Origin: Serinus canaria
Lineage: Eukaryota > Chordata > Aves > Passeriformes > Fringillidae
Assembly: GCF_022539315.1 (NCBI RefSeq)
Contig: NC_066323.1
Span: 4,466,219-4,530,218, forward strand
DNA: 64,000 nt
Reading direction: 5' to 3'
Part shown: positions 12,601-22,922 of the stretch, in pieces
Layout: each line of letters starts with the position of its first letter
Position numbering within the stretch: the first letter of the stretch is position 1
Notes under the pieces: model-generated
What the model saw: the letters and a program-made list of their open reading frames with translations, nothing else
What the model was told of the DNA's origin: nothing
Database searches by the model: none
Translations under genes and position numbers: made by a program

Positions 12601-13750
12601 GAGGAACAAGATTTGGTGCTTTCCTGTGCACCTTGCAAACAACTGAAAGCACTTCAGCTGGGTTTTGTACTGAGCCACAGCATCTGAGCTGACTGAATGA
12701 AATTTCTGCCAAAATTTAGTTACTTCTTCATGGTTTCTCGATTTATTAATTTATTTTATTTTTACTGCTTCTTTGTGTGTGTTTTAAGGTTGAATAAATT
12801 AGGAGGTTCAGGATCTGCCACTTGTGGGTTTTGCTGTAAAGAGCACCCGTGGTAAACTGACTGAATTGCATCATGCCTCTATTAATACCTCTGATTTTTG
12901 TCGAGCCAAAAAAAATTAGGGTTTTTTCAGACACAATTGTTGAAGTATTCATTTTTAAAAGTCAGCTTTATTGTTCAAGATGTAGCATATGCCCTGATTT
13001 TTCTTACTGAAGAGTTGCTGGAAGTGTTTAGCCTACCTGCTCTGTGTGACTGAGGGATGTGTCCCTGAGAAGAGTATTGCACACAGAATGCTGTGACTTC
13101 CCTGATCCTTTCTGTGGGATGCACCTGGGAATTTATTGGGGCACAGTCCTTTAAAGTAGATAATGGAATGGATACAAGTGATTGTTTTGGTTTTTCTGTG
13201 TTTTGTTGTTTATTTTCTTTTCCCAAAAGATGCAATGCATTCCATAAGTTATGTGCTGTAGAAACTGTAATTACAATAAATGGTAATGGTTTCAAGCATT
13301 TGTGAGGAACCTGTGGCTGGATCCCAGGTGTTGCCTATGATGTTGTGCTCCCCAGCTGTTTGAAGCATGATATATCTCATGGAAGGGAAAATTCTCCACA
13401 CGGGAAAATGTTTAATGTGGGGTTTGATTAAGCCTAAGCCCTGCAAGCTGCTCTTTGACCTTAGTGAGGAAAATGTTCTCAAAAAGGGGAAATAGTTCAA
13501 GTGAGCTTTGAGACTGAATTGCACCACCTGGATTCAGGTGAATGTCATCCCAGTCACTGCTGTGAGAGGCCACAGAGCAGGTGGGGGATGAGGGTCTGCC
13601 TTGAGAGTGAATTTTCTGCTGTGGGCTCAAACTCTGGCATAAGTGAACCAGCAGTGTACAAAAGAGGTAATAGTGTGTGCCCTTGGTCCTTATCAAGTGG
13701 TATTTCTGCCTTTGTATGAGAGTGTTTCCCCACAGTAATTGTAGTTTTAT
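9661..13750. other. FNDC3B: FNDC3B intron between the two coding exons, left part
   Basis: Intronic sequence with no exon-like segment recognised. It holds a T12 tract at 12121-12132. A 184-codon minus-strand ORF at 11752-12306 runs through that homopolymer (lysine run) and has no recognisable family, so I treat it as chance. Confidence 0.65.
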
Positions 13751-13972
13751 ATCATGGAGTGGTTTGGATTGGAAGGGACATTAAAGCCCATCTCTTTCCA
13801 TCCCCTGCCATGGGCAGGGACACCTTCCACCAGACCAGCTCCAAGCCCCATCCAACCTGGCCTTGGACACTTCCAGGGATCCAGGGGCATCCACAGCTTC
13901 TCTGTTCCAGGGCCTCCCCACCCTCATAGTAAAGAAATTTCTTCCTAATATCCAATCCAAAACTTCCCAGAG
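13751..13972 (-). repeat. CR1 LINE 3'-end fragment
   Basis: The plus strand shows GGTTTGGATTGGAAGGGAC, TGCCATGGGCAGGGACACC, CCTGGCCTTGGACACTTCC, CCACAGCTTCTCTG and AAATTTCTTCCTAATATCC in CR1 order, reverse complement. About 220 bases of the 3' end remain on the minus strand. A short deletion relative to other copies follows the CACAGCTTCTCTG block (the GGCAACCTG part is missing). Confidence 0.93.
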
Positions 13973-16900
13973 TCAGTTTATTTATTTCTGAATCCAAGCT
14001 TATGCCTGCATTGGCTTTGTGGGCCCTTCTTTAGTCTCTTCCCCTGCTTCCCCTGGCCATGAGAGTTGGATATTGGGAGCAAGGGAGGCACGAGTGACAC
14101 GTGCTTGGCTTGTCATGCAAACTTAGTCTGGACATACTCTGTGGGATTATAAATATTTATAGTAGCTATGCAACTTAGTAACATTCATCACTCAACAAAC
14201 ATGACTTTCAGTAAAATAGAATGACATTCTTAAATACAAAATAAGTGCAAAAAGAGCTTTATGGAGATAACAAGCTTTCTCTGAGGATGCAGCAGGTATG
14301 GCTGGGCTTCAGCCCCAAGTGAATTAAACTGCTGAGTTAAACATCAGAGTACTTTTTAGGGAAAAGAAAAATCCTTTGGGATTGTGCTGCTGACGCCCTG
14401 CTCCCAGCTGTCATGTGCTCCAGCTTTTTGGACGGGAGGAGGCCAAGGACTGGAAGTAGGCTGGGGTGACCTTGGACATGAGACCACACCCTGAGATGCT
14501 GCCAGCCAGCAGTGAGGGCTCCAAGTGACCCTTCAAGTTCTTCTCCTCTGTTGCCATCTCATAATTATGCATACTTGGGATGATGAATATTGGAAGAGGC
14601 ATAGCACAATTAAAGATCATCTGGGTTTGTTTTCATTAAAACAGAGATGTTATCTTTACACTTTTTTTATTTCTTTCCTCAGATTTTTTAATTAAAAGCT
14701 TTAGAAATGAGGCTTCTCCTGAAGATCCCTTGTGTGAAAGAGGGAAGCTGTGTTCCAGGCTGCAGAATATGGTTTTGTTGTTTATGAGGACTTGGGGAAA
14801 AATAAATCATGGAATTAGTTTTATATACTTAGTGTGTATAAACAAAAGAAGTTGCAGTGTGCCTTGACATTATTTGTCCCAGGCAGCTGGGACAAAGTCA
14901 GGGGTGTTGGCTGGAAGGTGCCCTATATATAATACTCAACATGTGCTGGCTTTAATGGTTTGGCCTCATTTCTGCATCTCTTTGGTCAGTGCTGTGCAGC
15001 TGTGAGCTCTGTGGGGTTGTGTGCAGCATGGGAGGGGACTGGGGGGTGGGATGGGTTATGGGGAGCACCCAGTATTCCAGTTTTGGGAAAGGAGGGGCTG
15101 GGGATGGGCTGCAGCCTCTGGAAGGATTGTGCCTGAGGAGCATGGTTGCTGCTCCCAGGTCTGAGGCCACTTGGGTTTCATGTCCTCCCTCTGTGCCCAG
15201 CCCTTGCTCCGCTGTTAACCCACATCAGTCACACCTTGGCTATTCCTGTTTGCTCTTGATATTGCTGCCTTCCCCCAGCAACAGCCTGTAAATGTTTTCT
15301 TGGGCTCCAAAGGTGGCTGAGTTGAGCATCTGTCAGTAAGGAGTTATTTCTATATCTATAACATTCAAATAGAAGCTGCTGTAGATAAGTGCCAGGCTCT
15401 GCCCACAGGCTCATGATGGGGGGACAAAGCTCTGTGGCTGCTGCTCTACAGGAAACAAATTTGTTCCTGGAAAAATTTGTCTTTAAACCCCCTGAGATTA
15501 GGCAAGGATGATGCTGCTTCATTTTGACCATCAAAAGCAGCAGCTGTGGTTGGGAATATCACCTTTTTTAATGCAGAACCCCAAGGGATTATTGTAAAGA
15601 GACCACTGCAGCTGTGCTGATGTGGACAGTTGTGCTGGTGATGGACCCTGGGATAGGAATCTGGGAATCTTCTGATAGTAGGCATATGCCTTGGGTAGGA
15701 AGAGGAATCTGTCTGCCCTGCTTTAGGGAAAGGATGCACCTTTACTTTCATAGAGCATCAGTCTTAGAGTCTGTGTTTTGAGGAGCTGGACCAAGTTCTT
15801 CCAAGTTGTAAAAGGTGTGTAAGGGCTTCTGATTTATGTTAATCCAATTTGTTAGTAAATAACCAGCTTTTAGGGCTGTTGGTTTAGACACATAACACAA
15901 ATGAGCTGATGAAATATTTCTGATTCTTGGTCTCTTTGAGTTCTGGTTTCTTGTTGATTGGTTGTTTTGGGTTTCTTTATTAGGCTGGATGACATTGCTT
16001 TGCTCTGCACATCTTTTGACCTGCTGCCCATGTCCTGTGGTGGATAATTCACGCCTATTCATAGCAGAAGAGCACTTAAATGCTGTCACTTAAATGTTGA
16101 TTGTTTGGAGATTAGGGATGGAATGGCTTTGTGCCTTTTATCTTTTCTGAACCATTTATGTGCTCTATGTGCTGGACCAGATCCACCCTGATCAGTGCTC
16201 CCTGAGAAATGATTGTTCCAGACAACATAATGGCTTTCATATGTCATTTTCTGATTTCCAGCTTGAGCTTTAAAAATGTTGGTGGAATAATGGGTTTCTG
16301 TAGGATTACTGTAATTCAAAAGGTCATCTAGGTAATAATTATCTTATGCATTTGGCTTAAGGAATTCAGAAACACAACATGAATTCAAATTCTCTCTTTG
16401 CAGATTGAAGGATTGAATTCTGCATGCAGATGTCTCAGAATATAAAAACCAGACCTACATTTAGAGAGAGCTTTCACAAAAAAATGGAGATTAATTTTGG
16501 TACAAATTGAAAATTTAATTTATATCTTGATTGAACTTCTGACAAAGCAGTTAGCAGAAGTGTGTTTTAAAGTGTTTTAGTGAAAGTTTTGCGAGCAGCA
16601 AGGTGGGATAAATTGTCTCTAGTCCTCAGTGACACTGTCCATTTAAGAAAGGATTCTAAATCACAGGTTTTAAACCCATTGTTTCAGATACCTGAAAATT
16701 TATAAAGAGATGCAATATACTATGAACTGGACATATTTTGGTGCTTCCTGGTCCTTGTGTTATCCCATCGTCTGCAGGATTCAGCAATGGGAGACTGGGA
16801 TTATAGTTTTATTATTTAAAAAATATTTTATTTGTTAATAAGTAGTTTATTTCTGGTTCTGCATGCAACTGTTGAACTGTGTGTGTGCCTGCAGCTTTTG

Positions 16901-17357
16901 CTTAACTGAGATCTGTTAAGTGCAAGACTGAAATATAAATTTTTGAAAACATAATGGACCAACTCCCTGGAGCAAAAAACTTTTTTTCCTGTGAACTTGA
17001 AATCCTGGTATGGGTTGGTGCTGCATGTTGGAGTTTATGTACTCTCTGTTCTCATGTGCCAGTGGTCTGAAGATTTATGTCCCTAGCTACCAGCGTTTGG
17101 CCAAGTTAGACACACCCTCAGGATTTTGGTGTGGAGCTCAAAGCCATAATTCTCACCTGTATGCAATTCAGTTACATCTTCATTTCAGCTCATAAAATGT
17201 AGGTGGGTTCAGCTCTCTGCTTGCTCCTGCAGTCTGGGACCCACAGGTGTGATATGCCAGTCTGTGCCCTCCCTGCTTCCCCACCCCTTGCAGAAAAGGG
17301 ATAGCACAGTTACTGCTTCGGGGAGATGTTAATTTTTGGAGATCACAGTGCAACAAA
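13973..17357. other. FNDC3B: FNDC3B intron between the two coding exons, right part
   Basis: Mixed intronic sequence. A moderately G-rich segment lies around 14990-15120 and AT-rich DNA from about 16300 to 16950. Nothing exon-like was recognised before the acceptor at 17378. Confidence 0.6.
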
Positions 17358-17378
17358 TGTTTATTTTTCTCTCTGCAG
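17358..17378 (+). other. FNDC3B: Splice acceptor of second coding exon
   Basis: A tract rich in T and C leads into CTCTGCAG, ending at 17378, directly before the exon. No single branch point stands out. Confidence 0.85.
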
Positions 17379-17454
17379 GTCTTTTTGGTTCAAGTTAATC
17401 CGGGTGAAACCTTTACAATAAGGGCTGAGGATGGAACCCTGCAGTGCATCCAAG
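17379..17454 (+). CDS. FNDC3B: FNDC3B second coding exon, codons 38-62 plus one base
   Basis: This exon has 76 bases, 25 codons plus the first base (G) of a codon completed in the next exon. It continues the frame from 9654 and reads VFLVQVNPGETFTIRAEDG followed by TLQCIQ, the conserved segment just before the proline-rich region in FNDC3B and its paralogue FNDC3A. Reading of the paralogues favours FNDC3B: FNDC3A differs around ETFTIRAEDGTLQC. The acceptor is a long pyrimidine tract ending CTGCAG at 17378, and the donor is CAAG followed by GTAAGA, close to consensus. The second residue of the exon is Phe where I recall Ile in mammalian FNDC3 proteins. The exon carries no complete domain. The next coding exon, expected to begin GPAEVPMM or similar, was not found up to 64000. 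Confidence 0.95.
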
Positions 17455-17460
17455 GTAAGA
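17455..17460 (+). other. FNDC3B: Splice donor of second coding exon (GTAAGA)
   Basis: CAAG followed by GTAAGA is a near-consensus 5' splice site. It leaves the reading frame in phase 1. Confidence 0.9.
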
Positions 17461-18635
17461 GGATGCACAAACACATGGATGAGCATTGCTTTGCTTTGTG
17501 GAATACCTGTTCTGTGCTCTCTCCAAAGATGTGATCTGCAGCTCTGAGAATGCACTGAAGCACTGGGGAGGCAGAACTTGCAGACGTGGCTGCTCTCTGT
17601 ATTCTAGGAGCTCAGTATCTCAGAATGAGTCATGCATTTCTTGGAAGTCCAGGAGGATTTCTCTCTTCTGTTATTTATCAGGCCCATCTTGCAGCCTCTT
17701 TGCATCTTTTCTGTGACGCCCCCTCCATTTAAGCAGTGGAGGAGTGGGTGGTTCTTGCTTGAAGTTCCATCCCCATGGAAATGATGAATTAATAGTTGTT
17801 TGAGATAGACCTTACAGAAGCTTCCCTGAACACCATCCAGGGTTATTTGGTCTTGATGAGCAATAATAACAGCAATTTAAAGCTGCTTGTTGAGATTTAT
17901 AGCCAGCATGCTGTGTGGTAAGAAAATGGTCCATGTGGCAATTAACAGAGGAAAAAAGCTGGCAACTCCTTTTATTGGAGAAGAATGCTTTATTCTGGCT
18001 TAGTACATGAAAGATTTCCATTACAAATATAATTATGACCCCATTTATTTATAATTTTGTCCATGCTCAAAGTGGTGTTCAGACAGTGTATTTAAATGAA
18101 GGCAACTTGAAGCCTCATGGTTCTGTATTCCCAGTAATTTAACGTGTTTGTGCCAGTGGGACTTGTTTGGTACTCATCAGCAGTCTTTCATAAAATTGAT
18201 TTAGAATTTGTAGCATAAGATTGTGTCCTTTTATTTGCTATAGCTGCAGTATTGACTGCCAAGGCTCATGTTTATTTGTATACACCCTTTCAGTTTGGCC
18301 TGGAAATTCTTGATATTCTTTTCAAACTAAAGGTTTTGATCCTACTTTATTGTAACAAATTTTTATTGCTGTACTAAGTACATGCTTCAAACACATGAAA
18401 ACACCTGACTGGGGTGGTGGTGGTGTGGTTTTTTTTTTCTTTTGGTAAAGCTGCTCTTACCATGCAGTTGTGGAACTTAATATTGATCTATTGCAGAAGA
18501 TCTGTTGTAATCAGCCTGCAAATATACTAAGATTGGGATTTGTGACAGTTCTGGTTTTGTGCTCTGAGGTTATTAGAGAAGACATATTTTGTGTTCAGTG
18601 TTTTTGGACCCCCTTGCTCCACAAAACTTGGTGTC

Positions 18636-18655
18636 TTTTTTTTTTTTTTTTTTTT
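18636..18655. repeat. Poly-T tract (T20)
   Basis: A run of 20 T followed by GTGTGTC, the longest homopolymer in the window. No adjacent retroelement body was recognised. Confidence 0.9.
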
Positions 18656-19666
18656 GTGTGTCAGTTTTTGGTATGTTTAAAGGTTATAAATGTTTGCTAT
18701 GTTTAAAGGTGAATGTACTCCCTGTACATAGGGCAGCACCCAGACAATAATGCTGCATTTTCCAATGCTCCCACATTGCACTATGATTAGCAGATAAGGA
18801 ATAATTTTAGCACTATGTTAGGGCAGCATGCAAGTCTCTTTTTGGGCAGTGCCTCTCATCTGGTAGCTCCCTGTGGAATAGATGATACTTGCTTTTTCCT
18901 TACTGCCACGTACTCAGGGCTATGACATAAAATGTGCTGCTGAATATTCAGAGTGTGAAGGATGGCTTTATTGCAAATTGGGTGATTCTCCTGAGTGCAG
19001 GGAGTGAACACTGTTAATAAAAACTTGAGATGTCAGGCTTGGTAACACTGAATTCTTCAGGATATACGAAAGCTCTTCCCATGTGACCGTTCTGCAGGGA
19101 CAGCTAACTTTGCTTATGTAGAAGAATTTTAAAAAATAAATTTATTTTGTATATGACTTTTTGAGCAGTATGAAATCTTCACATTGTGCTCCTGGACCTC
19201 ATCCTGGAAGTTCTGTGAGCCCCACTTTGTGTCCAGAGCCCTGTTTGGCTCCACAGCTGTGGTGTATCTGTATGTGCTTTAGAGGGCTGAGGCAAAAACA
19301 ACAGAGGAGATGACTTAGTGAATCTTCATTTGTCTTACCGAGGTTGGAAAAAAGACACATGCATGAGTAAAACCTCTGAGGAATATCCTCTGTTTTAAAC
19401 ACCCTGAAGTGTAATTAGCCACTAATTGAGTAATCACTGTTTTAAGCCAGAAAGAACAGATGCACATTTGAATGTTTTTGACGTTTTGGAGTAGTGGAGA
19501 AATCTCAAATACAAAAACTTCTTCCAGTTCCTCGGGGTTGCAGCAGTAAGATAATCAGTGAAAACTTAAAAAAAACCCAAACAACTAAATAATAAAAAAC
19601 AGGAATAAACATGTATTTGTAACTGAGGATGCAAGGTGTTGCAGCAAGTGCTCTCTTCATTACTTC

Positions 19667-19682
19667 TTTTTTTTTTTTTTTT
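19667..19682. repeat. Poly-T tract (T16)
   Basis: A homopolymer run of 16 T, intronic. It is read as a lysine run in a minus-strand ORF that I regard as spurious. Confidence 0.88.
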
Positions 19683-20829
19683 GTTTGCATATAATTGAAG
19701 GTGACTTTTTTAAGACAATGATTTATAATCGGGGTGTGGGCTTGGATTAGGCAGCTCATGGAAATGATGGTGGCTGGGAGAAGTTGAGCTGGTCAGTGGG
19801 CATGGAGAGTGTCTGTGGTTTCCTTGAGAAGACAGATTTAAAGAGAAAATAAATAAAAAATCCCACAATAAATCTGGTCTTGAGTGCACAGTCCATGTGG
19901 AGAGTTGTTTAGGGAAGCATCTGAACAGTTCCAGGTGCTCTCAGCAGGACTTGTGTTGTTGTCTGACTTCCTCAGGATTTGCCCTCTCCATCCCATGTGA
20001 TAGAAGAGATGCTGTGCTCTGTGACTTGTGGCCTTTATAACAACAGCCAAATAAAGGAATAAAGAAAAGGGATGCTGGGGATTAATTGAGATTAATTTTT
20101 TAATAGTTGCTAGAAGCTGCATCAAGACCTGAGGCTGCCTGTGTGGAGGGGGAGGCACCTGGTGCTGCCCAGCTGGGCTGTGCAACACCCCAGGGCTTGC
20201 CGGACGTTGGGGCTGGCCACCTGGCCTGTGGGATGAAGTGGAAACATAAAGCACATCCTTTATTCATGTGTGATTCCATGGCCAGGCTTTGTTCCTTTCA
20301 GTCCATGTGGGTGTTAGTGACCAATCTCTGGTGTGCTTCCTGTGGGATTTCCCTGCTCACCCTGTGCTGCCAAACGCCCAGAATGAGCTTGGGGCTCTGA
20401 CTGCCCCTCTGGGTGGCTCAGGGGAGGCTGGTTTAGGATCCCCATTCAGTGGCTCTGCAAGATGGAACATGTGTATGTGCTCTGTCATCAGTATTTTAAA
20501 AGCTGCTCTTTATAGAAGGTTCGACAGGTATTAAATACTTCATAAATGTGTCAATACTTTAAATGCTTCATTTCCTTTTCACGTATTCCCATTTTATTTG
20601 TCAAAAACTCAGGACTTGACTGTTGCTAGCTCTGCAAGAAAAGGACAAGGGCAGGGCATATCCTCAGCCATTTCTTGATTCAGCTGTTAACTGTGGACCT
20701 TGTATTTCCTTTGTATGAAAGATTGCTTCTAGCTAGTTCTTTGTGGTAACCACAATAAATGAAATATGGGGCAGGGTGAGAGCCTGGATCTGGTAACTAC
20801 AGAATGGAATTGGAGCAGACTCCTGAATT

Positions 20830-20843
20830 AAAAAAAAAAAAAA
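20830..20843. repeat. Poly-A tract (A14)
   Basis: A homopolymer run of 14 A in the intron. Confidence 0.85.
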
Positions 20844-22360
20844 TTATTCTACTTTCTAAATTTCAAAATAAATAGATCTCACATGAAACTGACATGTTCA
20901 GGAAACTCACGTTTCCCTAGTGGCTGATTAAAGAGGAGTTTTTTAGCCAGTATCTTAAGATCTTTGGTAGGAACTTTTGTTGCTGCCTGAAACTTTTGTC
21001 ATTCACACTTCAAAAATTCACTGTTTGTGCATAGTTTGGGGCAGTGAAGCTGCACTTAAGAGTCTGTTCAGAGCCTTTTCCTCCTGGAAGGCAGAAATGC
21101 CAAGCTGTCACACCCTCTGTGGTAGGAATAACATGGGCAGAATGATTGTTCTGGTGCCACTTGACCTTGCTTGTCACCCACATGTTGAAAATATGTATGC
21201 ACAGAGTATGCAGGCTATGCACTGATCACACAGAATTGCCCAATTATTGCTAAATGTCCTTTTTATTGCCATCCATGTAAATGGTCCTCAAGCTGGTTCT
21301 CATTTTCTGCCACAAACCAAACTGAATTTTCTGTATGCATATAAAGCTGCAAAATGCCTGTAACAAGATAGAAGAGAAGGTAGCAGAAAAGCAGCTGATG
21401 GAATAAAAAATGGAATTCCTGGTAAATTCTGCCTAACCCATGCTGCTCTAAATGCTCTCTTGGAACCCACCTCAGTCTTTGTCTTGTATGCAGCACAAGG
21501 TTTGCAATAGTGAAGAACCAAATTTGCCTGAAAAGAAAACAAATATGCTAAAGGGTTAGAAATTCTGCTTTAATTCTGTCCTGGAGCAGGAGGAATTCAC
21601 CCTTGCTTAGGGTGAGCAAGGCTCTGCATTAAACTGGCTTTTGTGATTTATTCAAGGTACAAGGACAAGGTACAGATGTGCAATGGCATGGAGGGGGTGT
21701 AGTTATGTTGCAGCATAAATATCTGTGTTTCAGACAAGGACCTGAATTGCTTTTGGGTGGTTGCATTTTGAAATGAAAACAGGATATAAACATAGTTTAC
21801 TAATACTGATATTTGTTTCAAGTGATGTTTTCGAGTGTTTTGCCACTGAGGCTTGAACTTGAAGTCTTTGCTGCTTCTTATCTTGCAAAACAAAGAATGC
21901 AAGAATTCAATTTCAGTGCTGCTTTTTCTCTAAAAGTGAGCAACTCAAGAAAAAGACCAGAAGTATGCAAAAAATTTAGCAGTGGTTTGTAAAATGAAAG
22001 ATTTCCTGGAATTATTATTCCCTTAATTCGGTGGGTGGGTGTGGTTTGGTGTGGTAGTGCAAAGGAATGGATAATATTAAAGGCTTAACAGCTGTATATT
22101 TGTATAGGAAGAGTGTGTGTGTGTCAGTGAAATAAAGCTGCTAGTACAGTCCAAGCAAACCAAAGTGTGGGGTTTTTTTTTTCCCTCTATGGTATGAGGT
22201 TGGAAATGAGGAAGTGAGTCAGTTTCTTGCAGGGGAGGAAAGAGTTGAAAATAGATGGGACACATTGTGAGCAAGTGAGTGGTACCTGTGGAGTGTTACT
22301 GGGTGGGGACAGAGGCACCAGGATGAGTGTGGGGATGGGCACATACAAGGAAACAGATGG

Positions 22361-22922
22361 ATCACAGAACCCCAGAATGGTTTGGGTTGGAAGGGGCCTT
22401 AAAGATCATCTCAATCCAACCCCCCTGCCCTGGGCAGGCATGCCTTCCAGTATCCCAGGTTCTTCCAAGCCCTGCCCAGCCTGGCCTTGGGCACTTTGAG
22501 GGATGGAGCAGCCACAGCTTCTCTGAACAACCTGTTTGTCTATTAAGACCTTCACAGTAAAGAATTTCTTCCTCTTACCTAATGTAAACCTGCCTATCTT
22601 AATCAAAAATCCTTGTCCTCTCACTCCATAACCTTGTCCAAGGTCCCTCTCCAGCTCTTTTTGAGCCCCTTTAGGCACTGGAAGGGGTTCTGAGGTCTCC
22701 TCAGGCTTTCTTCAGGCTGAAGAGCTCCACTCTCAGCCTGTCTCCATAGCAGCCTTGCCATCATCTTCCCGACCCTCCTCTGGACTCTATCCAACAGTTC
22801 CACCCTTTTTTCACACTGGGGACCCCAGAGCTGGATGCAGTATTCCAGGTGAGGTCTCAGGAGAGCAGAGTAGTGGGGGAGCATCACCTCCCTTGATGTG
22901 CTGATCCCACTTCTTCTGGATG
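22361..22922 (-). repeat. CR1 LINE fragment with reverse transcriptase C-terminal remnant
   Basis: This is the longest CR1 copy, about 560 bases on the minus strand with its 3' end at the left (AGAATGGTTTGGGTTGGAAG on the plus strand). Beyond the usual 3' block it extends into the 3' part of the pol-like ORF2. A minus-strand ORF at 22621-22932 carries [20 protein letters not shown] followed by QLWGPQ and then RVQRR, the conserved C-terminal stretch of CR1 reverse transcriptase. The ORF is truncated at both ends, and frames are broken toward the 3' end, so the element is inactive. Similarity fades right of about 22922, which I take as the 5' truncation point. Confidence 0.95.

Larger units (their letters stand above)
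9540..17398 (+). other. Overlapping out-of-frame ORF across the splice junction
   Basis: An ATG at 9540 lies four bases upstream of the FNDC3B start (ATGAATG). Read through the spliced exons it stays open for 38 codons and one base to 9654, then continues in the next exon and ends at TAA 17396-17398, giving 44 codons. Its context is weak (T at -3, A at +4). This is seen directly in the sequence. That ribosomes use it, or that it tunes FNDC3B translation, is inference; it may simply be bypassed. The coordinates include the spliced-out intron 9655-17378. Confidence 0.4.
17461..22360. other. FNDC3B: FNDC3B intron after the second coding exon, segment 1
   Basis: Intronic sequence without recognisable exons. 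Visible items are a T20 tract (18636-18655), a spaced 13-base direct repeat (18672-18684 and 18698-18710), a T16 tract (19667-19682) and an A14 tract (20830-20843). No CR1 copy was recognised here. Confidence 0.6.

Noticed and set aside
9544..17454. Assignment to FNDC3A, the paralogue
   Set aside because: The N-terminal MYVTMMMTDQIPLELPP and the ETFTIRAEDG segment match FNDC3B; FNDC3A begins differently and differs in the second exon.
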